The position numbers and the translations under genes are program-made. From positions 5,208,001-5,272,000 of the forward strand of contig NZ_CP061171.1 of NCBI RefSeq assembly GCF_014692875.1: a DNA stretch of 64,000 nt, written 5' to 3'. Every line of letters begins with the position of its first letter. Positions within the stretch are counted from its first letter, which is position 1. Shown one piece after another: positions 8,453 through 17,196 of this stretch. The DNA comes from Pedobacter riviphilus. GTDB lineage: Bacteria; Bacteroidota; Bacteroidia; Sphingobacteriales; Sphingobacteriaceae. A model generated the notes under the pieces. That model was not told the origin of the DNA, made no database searches, and saw nothing but the letters and a program-made list of their open reading frames with translations.

Positions 8453-9757
8453 TCACATTAACAGTAAGTTTTTGGGGAGGGTAAGGATGGCTAAAATGCC
8501 ATGTTTGTTGAGTTCCTTAACCATTAGTTTTTTCTCGTAGATAAATTTCTCGGCAATGGTTTTATGGTAAATGCCTTCTACATCTTTTGCAGGTTCTGTA
8601 CTTAATTCTTTTAGTTCTGTATTTTCGAAAAATACCACAACCAATAAGTGATATTTAGCGATTCTTTTTAAGTAAGGCAACTGTCTTTGTAGGGCAGACA
8701 AACTTTCGAAATTGGTAAAGAAAACCAAAAGGCCCCTTTGTTTCACGACTGATCGTACCGCAGAATATAATGCCTCGAGATTACTCTCCAGGTATCTTGT
8801 TTTTTCTTTGTAAAGCACATTCATGATACTGCCAAGCTGAGAAGCTTTACGATCTGCTGGTACAACAGCGCCGATATTTTCAGATATGGTAATTAAACCT
8901 GCTTTATCTTCTTTGAGCATGGCCACCTTCGAAAGTGCAACCGTAGCATTTATGGCGTAATCGAGTAGGCTCAAACCTTCAAAAGGCATACGCATTACAC
9001 GCGATTTATCAATAATACAATAAATATTCTGCGATTTCTCGTCTGTATAGGTATTTACCATTAAGCCACCTTTTCTGGCCGTCGCTTTCCAGTTAATGGT
9101 GCGGATATCGTCGCCTCCAACATAATTTTTAATCTGGTCAAATTCACTGCTTTGTCCAACTTTCCTGATTTTTTTAATCCCAAATTCTGTTAGATAGCGT
9201 GAAGCGGCCATCAATTCGTATTGGCCGAGATTAATAAACGAAGGAAAAACAGGCAGGATCTTGGCACCATCAAAATTATAACGGCGGTTAATTAAGCCCA
9301 GGGGCGAGCTGATGTACGCTCTAATAAAGCCAAAATCATATTCACCACGTTTTGTTGGACGCAGGTTGTAATAGATCGATTTTGCTTCAGCAGGTTTTAG
9401 GTGAAGTTTAAAATCTTTATCCCGGAGTTGAAACTGAAAAGGCACTTCATCAATCACCCTGGCATTTATCCCAAAACCATAACTGTTCCTGATCTCGATC
9501 TGTATCGGATTTTCATCGCCATTACTCAAACGTTTCGAAGTAATTCTTTTGGCATCAATCCCTTGGGTATTTCGGTATAGAATAAAAATATCTATAAAAA
9601 ATAAAACAAATACGGCGCCAGTGGCAATTTCAGGGATATCGCCCAGCCAGGCAAAAAAGAATTTCAACAAAAAAAGTACAATACAGCAGCCTAAAACCGC
9701 GAATAAACGATCGGTTAGGAATAGATTGTTATAATATTGCTGAAAGATTTTTTTCAA
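8453..9757 (-). CDS. DUF58 domain protein (apparent frameshift at C-terminus)
   Basis: A 434-residue membrane-anchored protein. Two hydrophobic helices lie at about 18-60, then a beta-rich part, then the DUF58 signature GGDDIRTINWKATARKGG (about 214-231) and a von Willebrand A-like region with CIIDKSRVMRMPFEG. DUF58 proteins nearly always sit beside a MoxR ATPase, as here, and may be its client or adaptor. The sequence ends abruptly in PKNLLLM. In another frame the DNA continues as LTVNVINQYLALKAQQRI and then TAG at 8412-8414, which is a natural DUF58 C-terminus. One missing base near 8468-8473 explains this. The last gene of the operon on this strand. Confidence 0.9.
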   Translation of the reverse strand: MKKIFQQYYNNLFLTDRLFAVLGCCIVLFLLKFFFAWLGDIPEIATGAVFVLFFIDIFILYRNTQGIDAKRITSKRLSNGDENPIQIEIRNSYGFGINARVIDEVPFQFQLRDKDFKLHLKPAEAKSIYYNLRPTKRGEYDFGFIRAYISSPLGLINRRYNFDGAKILPVFPSFINLGQYELMAASRYLTEFGIKKIRKVGQSSEFDQIKNYVGGDDIRTINWKATARKGGLMVNTYTDEKSQNIYCIIDKSRVMRMPFEGLSLLDYAINATVALSKVAMLKEDKAGLITISENIGAVVPADRKASQLGSIMNVLYKEKTRYLESNLEALYSAVRSVVKQRGLLVFFTNFESLSALQRQLPYLKRIAKYHLLVVVFFENTELKELSTEPAKDVEGIYHKTIAEKFIYEKKLMVKELNKHGILAILTLPKNLLLM

Positions 9758-9763
9758 TGTATG

Positions 9764-9815
9764 GTTAATTGTAAATATTGGTTAATCGGTTAATTGTTTA
9801 AACGGGTTAACTGTA
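9764..9815. repeat. GGTTAA-type degenerate repeat
   Basis: Runs of GGTTAATCGGTTAATTG and AACGGGTTAACTG. On the other strand it reads TTAACCCGTTTAAACAATTAACC, closely like 23569-23616. It lies between DUF58 and the proper end of MoxR. Confidence 0.55.
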
Positions 9816-10840
9816 GTAGCCAACGGTAAACTGAAAATTGTCGACTGATAAATATAAACTAGCCTACCTTGGCACTTCAATTTTTTAATGATCTGATGTA
9901 TAATATCGGTTGTGGTTAAGCCTTCCATTTCTTTTTCTGGTGATAATAATATCCGGTGAGCCAATACTGGGCCCGCAACTGCAATAATATCTTCAGGTGT
10001 AACAAAATCGCGGTTTTGAATAGCAGCAAAGGCTTTTGCACTATGTGCAATCGCTAGTGATGCTCTTGGCGAAGCACCCAGATAAAGTGATGAATTGTTC
10101 CGGGTTTCGTTTACGATTTTAGCGATAAACTCCAATAATTTTGGTTCAACAAATAAACTGCGGATGATTGCCCTAGCCTCTTTTATCTGTTGAACAGACA
10201 ATACAGGTTTTACTTCGTTTAATAATGTTTTATTAACTAAGGTGTGTTGAGCCAGCAAAATTGCGGTTTCCTCCTCTAGCGAAGGGTATTTAATCTCTAT
10301 TTTGAATAAAAACCTATCCAGCTGTGCTTCAGGGAGGCGATATGTTCCTTCCTGCTCAATCGGGTTCTGTGTGGCCAATACCATAAAAGGCTCATCCATA
10401 ATATAAGTATGCCCATCAATGGTTATCTGGCGTTCTTCCATTACTTCGAACAAAGCCGATTGGGTTTTTGCAGGCGCACGGTTAATCTCATCAACAAGAA
10501 TAATATTGCCAAAAATAGGACCCTTCCTAAATTCGAAATCTCCTGTTTTGGTATTAAATATCGGGGTTCCTAAAACATCTGAAGGCATTAAATCGGGGGT
10601 AAACTGTACTCTCGAAAATTGCGCATCTATCGATTTTGCAAGCAGTTTTGCGCTGAGTGTTTTGGCTACTCCGGGTACGCCTTCAATTAAGATGTGCCCG
10701 TCGGCAAGCAAACCAACAATTAAGAAATCAATAACCTGTTTTTGGCCGATAATGATATTTCCAAGTACATTTCTGATTTGATTTACCGCTTCATTTAAGG
10801 CACTTAAATCGGTACGTGGGTTAAACTGTTCTTGTTCCAT
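9782..10840 (-). CDS. MoxR family AAA+ ATPase (apparent frameshift at C-terminus)
   Basis: A MoxR-type AAA_3 ATPase. Walker A is EGVPGVAKT (about 53-61), Walker B ILVDEINRAPAKTQSALFEVMEE (about 114-136), sensor-type ATQNPIEQEGTYRLPEAQLDRF, and the AAA lid follows. The open frame gives 352 residues, but after HQIIKK it leaves the conserved frame and runs about 27 codons into the intergenic repeat. Restoring one A in the run at 9881-9886 gives IKKIEVPR and a TAG at 9864-9866, the usual end of Bacteroidota MoxR proteins. The ATPase probably remodels membrane or periplasm-linked partners with the neighbouring DUF58 protein. The start overlaps the end of the DUF4350 gene by 20 bp. Confidence 0.93.
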   Translation of the reverse strand: MEQEQFNPRTDLSALNEAVNQIRNVLGNIIIGQKQVIDFLIVGLLADGHILIEGVPGVAKTLSAKLLAKSIDAQFSRVQFTPDLMPSDVLGTPIFNTKTGDFEFRKGPIFGNIILVDEINRAPAKTQSALFEVMEERQITIDGHTYIMDEPFMVLATQNPIEQEGTYRLPEAQLDRFLFKIEIKYPSLEEETAILLAQHTLVNKTLLNEVKPVLSVQQIKEARAIIRSLFVEPKLLEFIAKIVNETRNNSSLYLGASPRASLAIAHSAKAFAAIQNRDFVTPEDIIAVAGPVLAHRILLSPEKEMEGLTTTDIIHQIIKKLKCQGRLVYIYQSTIFSLPLATTVNPFKQLTD

Positions 10841-12011
10841 TGCTTTGCGTATTTTTATAAAACTGTTCTATGCTTTCGTTTAAATTAATCAATTGGGTAT
10901 CGCTTAAATCGCCCATTGTTGGCGTTTGGATAAAATGTTTGGTCAGGGTTTTGGCCAGGGCTTCGTTAATGCCTGTTTTCTCCATGAGTACCTGAGCAAA
11001 TTTGCTGTCGATATCGTTGGTCTTTAGATAATACCTGCTCCTTAAGTACTCCATAAAGTAATTGATCTTTTTTAAGGCTATATCGAGGTTGTTCCGCTCG
11101 TGGTAATAAACACTGCCCACCACATTAACAAAGGCCAATGAAGAATTGGTAAGTGGATCGGCGATTGGGATAATTCTTTGCCTGCGCTTAATGTCGTACA
11201 AGACAAAAATTATCAAGCTAAATATGGCCAGATAATAGGCGAACTTCAGTTCAGGATGTTTAAAGAATACCCTGAGCATATCGGTAGTAGTGTTCTTTTG
11301 TGCAGAAAAATATTCATCAAAAATGAGCTGCTTATTTCCGTGCAAATAACTTAAGGTTTTAGCGGCATATTCTGCACCATATTTATTCAGCAGGTTAAAA
11401 TTAGTGTAAAAACCTGGCTCGGCAATCAGGTAAAGATTACCCTTACCGTAAGTATAGCGGATAAAATTAGGCTTGTTATCGGCATTTATCCCAAGTATTG
11501 TAGTTTTACTGGTATCAACTTTACTAAAATACTGGCTGCCAATCCCTCTTTCAAAGCCGTAGTTTGCATCTGTTTTTAATTCTGGATTGGTAAAATTTAA
11601 GGTGCTTCCTTCGGGAGACATTGTGGTAGAAGTTTGTATTTTAAGTTCCTTACTTATTTTTCCTAAATCGTAAGTAGCAATAAATACATCATTACCTGTG
11701 CGCATATATTTTATCAACTGCTCAAGATCAGTTTTACTAATGTCTGTCTTTTGCGCAACAATTATATAAGCGGCTTTATTGAATTTTTTAGATTTTAAAG
11801 TGGTGTAAACAGCAGTTTTTGACTGTTGAACACTTGCCGATGGCAAAATATCTTTGATTCTATTGTATAAAATATATGTTCCGTAAGGGATTTTATCTTT
11901 AGTAGCATATGTTGGCGCCCAGTTTGTTGGCGTAGGCTTGTTATACTGCGCAATTAAATAACCCAAAATTAGAATGGAACCAATAATCAGATATAATTTG
12001 TAGCCCTTCAT
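10821..12011 (-). CDS. DUF4350 domain-containing membrane protein
   Basis: A 396-residue protein with an N-terminal membrane helix (about 5-22), a long extracytoplasmic part of GATase/ThuA-like DUF4350 character (residues about 35-225, including the GKGNLYLIAEPGFYTNF stretch), a second membrane helix (about 257-272), and a cytoplasmic helical tail. The start overlaps the stop of the preceding DUF4129 gene (ATGA), and its end overlaps the MoxR start. This fixed position in MoxR loci is known from many Bacteroidota; the biochemical role is not known. Confidence 0.85.
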   Translation of the reverse strand: MKGYKLYLIIGSILILGYLIAQYNKPTPTNWAPTYATKDKIPYGTYILYNRIKDILPSASVQQSKTAVYTTLKSKKFNKAAYIIVAQKTDISKTDLEQLIKYMRTGNDVFIATYDLGKISKELKIQTSTTMSPEGSTLNFTNPELKTDANYGFERGIGSQYFSKVDTSKTTILGINADNKPNFIRYTYGKGNLYLIAEPGFYTNFNLLNKYGAEYAAKTLSYLHGNKQLIFDEYFSAQKNTTTDMLRVFFKHPELKFAYYLAIFSLIIFVLYDIKRRQRIIPIADPLTNSSLAFVNVVGSVYYHERNNLDIALKKINYFMEYLRSRYYLKTNDIDSKFAQVLMEKTGINEALAKTLTKHFIQTPTMGDLSDTQLINLNESIEQFYKNTQSNGTRTV

Positions 12012-12736
12012 TTAATTTGGTTGTTAAACTGGTTAAACGATTGCTTAATAGGGTCGAATTTCACCTCATCAATAGGGAAATCGCCATACCAGATATAATC
12101 GAACTGTAGGGTAAGCTGGCTAAAATCGTTTCTCAGCTCTGGCTTACTAATTTCCATTAAATAATTATAATTGGTTTTATCGGGCTGCCATTGGATAATT
12201 TCAGCATCACTCAATTTTTTTAAGGCTCTCAGGTACAAAAGCCTAACAGCCAAACGGAATTTTCTTTCGGCAACTAATCGTTGTAATTCTTGTTCATAAT
12301 CTATCTCGTGGATGTTTTCGGTAATTACATCATATGGAAGGATTGTTTCTTTCGGTTTTTTAGTAAAGATTTTTTCAGCACCGATAACTTTAACCACGAT
12401 AAATATGATCAGCGCTATGCCAAGGCCTATAAAAATATACCTGGAAAAAATGTTAGATGCTGCTCCTTGAAAGAGGTCGCCGACTAAATTCCAGAACCAT
12501 AACCAAAATTTATCCCAAAGTGATAGCTGTTGCTGGCCTATTTCGTCGTACTGAAACTCTTTTTGCTCTTTATAATTGCTTATGGCCTCTTTATCAAATT
12601 TTGATGCCACAACCTTACTGCTATCGGTTTTAATTACAGCAGTTACAGGCTTGGGTTTAGCCGTCTGCGCCTTGTTGATTACCGGAATAAAAAACAAAAG
12701 AGAAACAAAAAGATATCGGAATAGTGCACGCTGCAT
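12008..12736 (-). CDS. DUF4129 domain-containing protein
   Basis: A 242-residue protein with a signal peptide (cut after NKAQ, about residue 24), a central membrane helix (about 100-120) and a C-terminal cytoplasmic DUF4129 part with ERKFRLAVRLLYLRALKKLSD and QFDYIWYGDFPID, both typical of the family. It is coupled to DUF4350 by an ATGA overlap and starts one base from the end of the preceding gene. A component of the MoxR locus; function unknown. Confidence 0.85.
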   Translation of the reverse strand: MQRALFRYLFVSLLFFIPVINKAQTAKPKPVTAVIKTDSSKVVASKFDKEAISNYKEQKEFQYDEIGQQQLSLWDKFWLWFWNLVGDLFQGAASNIFSRYIFIGLGIALIIFIVVKVIGAEKIFTKKPKETILPYDVITENIHEIDYEQELQRLVAERKFRLAVRLLYLRALKKLSDAEIIQWQPDKTNYNYLMEISKPELRNDFSQLTLQFDYIWYGDFPIDEVKFDPIKQSFNQFNNQIK

Positions 12737-12737
12737 T

Positions 12738-13622
12738 TTAATATTCTTCAGGTCTGGTATCTACAGGTTTTTCGGTATTGCCAAAATTAGAAATCCGTTC
12801 CATTAGGCCGGTGTTTTCTTTTTGTTCAACCAAACTGAAATAAGCCAATGAAATGGTAATAATGGGAATGATGGTAAATACCTGGCATAACGACTGCAAA
12901 ACAGTTGTAATCATGGTAAGTGTTAAAGACATATGTGGGGTTTTATGCGTAAACATACCAATCATATTGAATAAACTTGTAGGTAAAACAATCATGCTCA
13001 TACAGGCATAAACAATAATCCATACTACGATCAGCGTACCGAAAGTAATCCAGAAATTATCTTTAATAATTTTGAAGCTCCTGTTAAATGAATAACCTAA
13101 TGAACCATTTTCAATTACCATTATCGGGAACATCATGGCCACATAGGGGAATAGCCAGAAGCCAGGTACAAGGCAAAACATAAAGGCAATACATAACAGG
13201 ATAATTAATAGGATAGAACTGCCAAAAATCCTGAAAAAATAATATTTAAAGTATCCCCATACTTCATCGGTGGTTGGCGTTTGGTTCCCTTTCTGCACGT
13301 ATATAGCGATATAAGATAGTATGGCGACACTCATACTGGCATATGTTGCTAAAGAGAATAAAATAGATAGGAAATACTCTAATCCATATAAAGCTGAAAA
13401 ACCTAAGCCTTTGGTATTCCTTCCATTACCAATGGTATTGATGATGTTAACCATTTTGTATTGTTGCAATAACATGGTTAACATACTAGCCAGTACAAAT
13501 AAGCCACAAAATGTGAAATATATTTTAATGAGTGGCTTAAAATTTTGACGCATGAAGGTAAAGGTGTCGTTGATCACCTGTCCGAAATCTCTTCTTTTCT
13601 TAAATTCAATTTTCCCTAGCAT
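12738..13622 (-). CDS. Polytopic integral membrane protein of the MoxR locus
   Basis: A 294-residue protein with about six membrane helices (around 38-60, 90-115, 140-165, 165-180, 200-225, 255-275) and charged ends. I do not recognise a named family with confidence; it resembles the glycerophosphodiester-phosphodiesterase membrane domain or DUF975-like proteins that often occur here. The spacing to both neighbours is one base, so it is part of one operon with SpoIIM and DUF4129. Probably a membrane partner of the MoxR complex (inference). Confidence 0.75.
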   Translation of the reverse strand: MLGKIEFKKRRDFGQVINDTFTFMRQNFKPLIKIYFTFCGLFVLASMLTMLLQQYKMVNIINTIGNGRNTKGLGFSALYGLEYFLSILFSLATYASMSVAILSYIAIYVQKGNQTPTTDEVWGYFKYYFFRIFGSSILLIILLCIAFMFCLVPGFWLFPYVAMMFPIMVIENGSLGYSFNRSFKIIKDNFWITFGTLIVVWIIVYACMSMIVLPTSLFNMIGMFTHKTPHMSLTLTMITTVLQSLCQVFTIIPIITISLAYFSLVEQKENTGLMERISNFGNTEKPVDTRPEEY

Positions 13623-13623
13623 G

Positions 13624-14577
13624 TTAATTTAGTGTTGCTTGTTTATTGTAGATTTTTATGGGGTATATAAATACATACCAAATAATGAAAGCTGCAGAAG
13701 ATAACAGAATGAACATGCTTAGCCATAAAGGCATTTCAGTATGTCGGGTAACGAAACTTTCAAAGAATGCCGCAACTATAAAAATCGGTATCAGGCCAAT
13801 TACAATTTTCAATCCATCTTTGGCCCCTTTTAAAACTGAAGCCATACGGGTATAGGTTTTAGGGAATAAAAGGCTATTGCCCAAAATTAAACCAGCTGCA
13901 CCAGCCAAAACAATTGCCGATATTTCTAATGTTCCGTGAATCCAGATCACCAGAACCGATTGAAAACCCAAGCCCTTGCTAAAGAAGAAATATTGAAACG
14001 AGCCCAGCATTACTCCATTTCTGAATAATGAAACAATGGAGCCAAATGAAAATATAATACCCAAAACAAAGGTATAAAGCGCAACATAAATATTATTGAC
14101 CCCAATTTGCATGAACATCATAAACTCATTACTTTGTTTATAAACCCCGAACGGATCGCCTTTGGCAATGTTTTCGTTGGTCATGTTTACATAACCATCA
14201 CCCATAATCAATCGTACAAAAGTGTCGTCGTATTTGGCCGATAAAGCACCAATGGCACAAGAAACCAAGAAAAATGCCAATGCATAAAATACCTGTTTTC
14301 TGTGTTGTAGGAATATTAAGGGGAGTTCTGTTTTCCAGAAATGGATAAACCGGTTCGACTTTTCCTTTTTGTTTTTGTAAACCGACTGATGTAATTTAGA
14401 AGCTAAGCCATTAAGATAGGCTGTTGTTTTCGAATTAGGATAAAACGTTTTTGAGTAAGCTAAATCGTTAGTGATTTCGATAAACTGGTTGGCCACTTCA
14501 TCAGGATTTGCGGGTTGCATGGAATCATAATGTTGCCACTTCTTCGAATTCTGTTTAACAAATAATGCTTCTCTCAT
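13624..14577 (-). CDS. SpoIIM-type (stage II sporulation protein M family) membrane protein
   Basis: A 317-residue protein: a cytoplasmic helical N-terminus (1-95) and about five membrane helices. The family pattern FRNGVMLGSFQYFF and VLVIWIHGTLEISAIVLAGAAGLILG (about 185-235) is the SpoIIM signature, where HGxxEL/I is conserved. In non-sporulating bacteria this family is found with RDD, MoxR and DUF58 genes. First gene of the minus-strand operon 14577 to 8453. The 200-bp gap to the divergent RDD gene should hold both promoters. Confidence 0.88.
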   Translation of the reverse strand: MREALFVKQNSKKWQHYDSMQPANPDEVANQFIEITNDLAYSKTFYPNSKTTAYLNGLASKLHQSVYKNKKEKSNRFIHFWKTELPLIFLQHRKQVFYALAFFLVSCAIGALSAKYDDTFVRLIMGDGYVNMTNENIAKGDPFGVYKQSNEFMMFMQIGVNNIYVALYTFVLGIIFSFGSIVSLFRNGVMLGSFQYFFFSKGLGFQSVLVIWIHGTLEISAIVLAGAAGLILGNSLLFPKTYTRMASVLKGAKDGLKIVIGLIPIFIVAAFFESFVTRHTEMPLWLSMFILLSSAAFIIWYVFIYPIKIYNKQATLN

Positions 14578-14777
14578 TTATAGACCTTACCAAATCTTGG
14601 GTTAAAATAGCTAATTTTTTACGGAAATGAAACCAATATTGTTTTCAAATTGCTTAACCCACCAGAACAAATATACGTAGATGAACAATCCAAATATGAA
14701 AATATAAGAAAACTTTAGTTTAAAAAAAATAAAGATCAATCTACCGCTATTATCTTTAAAAAAAATTATGTTTGAAT

Positions 14778-15521
14778 ATGGATAGCATCAGAATTAGCAC
14801 GGCTCAAAATATTGATATTGATTACGAAATTGCTGGCCTGGGCGAGCGTATAGCCGCAAGATGTATAGATCTGGCTGGATTTCTAATTCTTGCTATAATT
14901 ACCCTGGTGATAATGGGAGCTGCCCAAATGGCAATGTCTGGAAGTGCTGCAATAGTTATTTTCTTTATTTTCCTGGCAATTTTTGCTTTCTACGATCTGG
15001 TTTGCGAAATCACCATGGATGGCCAAACTTTGGGAAAGAAGGTGTTAAAGATAAAGGTAATAAGCATTGATGGTACACAGCCAACCATTGGGCAGTATAT
15101 TTTTAGGTGGTTATTTCGAATGATCGATTTTGGCTTTCCTTTTGGCTGGGGCGTTGTTGCACTGGTTTCTGTAGTGGTAACAAAAAATCATCAACGATTG
15201 GGCGATATACTGGCTAAAACAACGCTAATCAAAACTAAACCAAGAACCGAATTTTCTAATGTGGCCTTCAGTTTTAATTTACCTGAAGAATATGAACCAC
15301 AGTTTAAGGAAGTACTGCACTTAAATGACAGAGATATAGAGCTTATTCATGAGGTGTTGACTGGTTATTACCAAACCGGAAATGCCGATTTAATTTATGC
15401 CATGGCAGCCAAAACCAAGGAACACATTTTTGTAACTATTCCGGGTGGGATGAACGAGTTACAATTTTTAGAGACCGTATTAAAGGATTATAATCACCTT
15501 ACAGCCAATATGAGTGTTTAG
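14778..15521 (+). CDS. RDD family membrane protein
   Basis: A 247-residue protein. The RDD domain is seen as GERIAARCIDLAGFLILA (R-x4-D), helices at about 27-70, and DGQTLGKKVLKIKVISIDGTQPT, then QRLGDILAKTT. The cytoplasmic C-terminal 80 residues are extra and specific to this lineage. I prefer the ATG at 14778; a TTG six bases earlier is also possible. It is divergent from the SpoIIM-MoxR operon, as in many Bacteroidota, and probably belongs to the same system. The stop overlaps that of the DUF2752 gene by 3 nt. Confidence 0.88.
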   Translation: MDSIRISTAQNIDIDYEIAGLGERIAARCIDLAGFLILAIITLVIMGAAQMAMSGSAAIVIFFIFLAIFAFYDLVCEITMDGQTLGKKVLKIKVISIDGTQPTIGQYIFRWLFRMIDFGFPFGWGVVALVSVVVTKNHQRLGDILAKTTLIKTKPRTEFSNVAFSFNLPEEYEPQFKEVLHLNDRDIELIHEVLTGYYQTGNADLIYAMAAKTKEHIFVTIPGGMNELQFLETVLKDYNHLTANMSV

Positions 15522-15844
15522 CTAAAAAACATTTTGTGTAAATAGCTGATCATTACAAAATTACCAATTACGATAACCAATATTCTAAAGATAAAAGAAC
15601 GTTGTTTGACTTGAAGTTTATATAGTAAGCCAGCTGAGATAAACAAAAACAACAGCGGAATGGTAGGCGGATAGAGCGACCAGCTTTTTGATAAATCACC
15701 TTGAATAAGGGCGATAAAAGATCTTTGAAAGCCGCAACCCGGACAATCGATTCCTGTTAAAGCTTTAAATGGGCAGGGGATTAAATGATTTTGCAGCCAA
15801 TCAACCAGGTTGATTAAGCTGCAAAATATAAATATGATAAACAT
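15518..15844 (-). CDS. DUF2752 domain-containing membrane protein
   Basis: A 108-residue membrane protein with the family motif CPFKALTGIDCPGCGFQRS (about 24-42), an amphipathic loop, and two C-terminal helices (about 60-76, 84-102). The conserved cysteines could bind metal, but no function is established. It lies 6 bp after the DUF5684 gene, so both are likely on one transcript. Confidence 0.85.
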   Translation of the reverse strand: MFIIFIFCSLINLVDWLQNHLIPCPFKALTGIDCPGCGFQRSFIALIQGDLSKSWSLYPPTIPLLFLFISAGLLYKLQVKQRSFIFRILVIVIGNFVMISYLHKMFFS

Positions 15845-15850
15845 CCAGAA

Positions 15851-16339
15851 TTAAACTGTAGGTGGAGGAGTATCGTTTGGAGTGTCTTGATTGCCGAATG
15901 GTTTGTTAAATGGATTATTTGGGTTATTGAAAGGATTGTTGCCAAAACCACCATTTTGTGCTTCTGCTGCCGATGGCCCTAAGTATTTAGCATCACTAAA
16001 ACCTAAAATTGGCCAAAAAATGTATGGAAAGATAACCAAACCGACAGTAAAACCTTCTGATTTGCCAAAGCTCTTGCTTAGTAGGTTCGTTGCCCAAATT
16101 CCGAATACAATGTTTACGCAAGGGATAAGCATCCATAAAATCCAGATCATTGGTTTACCAATAATTTCAAGCAAAATAATTAAGTTGTAAATGGGGATAA
16201 TAGCAGCCCAGCCTGGTTTTCCAGCTTTTTCGAAGGTTTTCCACATTCCGGCAATCAACAAAACAATTACCGCCAGGTAAATAATTCCGCCTACCAGACC
16301 AATACCTGCGGCTAGTCCACTTGATTCATACTCATTCAT
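15851..16339 (-). CDS. DUF5684 domain-containing membrane protein
   Basis: A 162-residue protein with three to four hydrophobic helices (about 15-33, 45-60, 64-80, 98-112), including GKPGWAAIIPIYNLIILLEI and KPMIWILWMLIPCVNIVF, the DUF5684 pattern. The tail (125-162) is low complexity, rich in Asn, Pro and Gly with repeated NPFN units, probably disordered in the cytoplasm. The function is unknown. First gene of a two-gene unit with DUF2752. Confidence 0.82.
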   Translation of the reverse strand: MNEYESSGLAAGIGLVGGIIYLAVIVLLIAGMWKTFEKAGKPGWAAIIPIYNLIILLEIIGKPMIWILWMLIPCVNIVFGIWATNLLSKSFGKSEGFTVGLVIFPYIFWPILGFSDAKYLGPSAAEAQNGGFGNNPFNNPNNPFNKPFGNQDTPNDTPPPTV

Positions 16340-16425
16340 AATTTACTGTTTTTAAAGGTGATTAATTTAAATAGTTGAACTAAAATAAATTTTTTAATTT
16401 AAAAACAGCATAAACAAACGTTTAA

Positions 16426-17151
16426 TTATTTCGATACATTGGCCACTTTTGGTAATAAAGCAGTTGCCCATTCTGTATACATTTTAGCACTTGGGTGCAA
16501 TCCATCGCTCGCCACCAACGATAAATCTGTTGCAGCATTTCGAGATGCAGGGGTAATGTTGGTATAATTTACCCCTGCTGAAAGCGTGATTTCTTGGTTT
16601 GCAGCATTAAAGCTATCAATTTCATTAGCAATCGTTTGTGCGTTTCGCCCTGAGTTTTTACCGAAGGGCGTAGCCCCCCAATCTGGAATAGAAACTACAA
16701 AAACCTTATTCTTGTTACCTCCTGCAAAAGCGATTGCTGTTTGTAACAATTCTGTGAATTCCTTTTTGTAAGTGTTTATTGGGTAACCCCGGTATTGATT
16801 ATTTACGCCAATCAAAAGCGTAACAAAACTATAGGTTCCTGTTAAATTCTCTTTTTTTATACCCGCCTGAAGTTCGTCTGTTGTCCAGCCGGTTACCGCA
16901 ATAATTTTTGGATCAGCTATGCTGATGCCTTGAGTTTTTAATAAACTTTGAAGCTGATAAGGAAAAGATTCTGCCTGTTTAACCGATTCGCCAATGGTAT
17001 AAGAATCGCCAAGTGCGAGGTAAGTGAAATTACGTTCTCCATTTGGTGAAACTGTTGATCGATCGATAATTGGTTCAGTAGGCATAGGCTGTTGTTTTGT
17101 ACAGCCCGAAGTTAAGAAAGAAATTAAAATGGCGCTTAATAAAATCTTCAT
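16426..17151 (-). CDS. SGNH/GDSL hydrolase lipoprotein
   Basis: A 241-residue lipoprotein. Lipobox LTSGC (about residue 17), catalytic Ser in YLALGDSYTIGE (block I), Gly in block II, LLIGVNNQYRG (block III Asn), and ASDGLHPSAKMY (block V Asp and His). All catalytic residues are present, so it is an active esterase or lipase candidate at the cell envelope. The substrate is unknown. It lies 45 bp after lipB on the same strand and may be read through from that operon. Confidence 0.9.
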   Translation of the reverse strand: MKILLSAILISFLTSGCTKQQPMPTEPIIDRSTVSPNGERNFTYLALGDSYTIGESVKQAESFPYQLQSLLKTQGISIADPKIIAVTGWTTDELQAGIKKENLTGTYSFVTLLIGVNNQYRGYPINTYKKEFTELLQTAIAFAGGNKNKVFVVSIPDWGATPFGKNSGRNAQTIANEIDSFNAANQEITLSAGVNYTNITPASRNAATDLSLVASDGLHPSAKMYTEWATALLPKVANVSK

Positions 17152-17196
17152 AGCTTAATCTACGAATTAGCGCTCGGTTTAGTTTTATCCAGTCAA

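Noticed and set aside
13624..14577. Sporulation function
   Set aside because: SpoIIM family members are widespread in non-sporulating Bacteroidota MoxR loci; no other sporulation gene is here.
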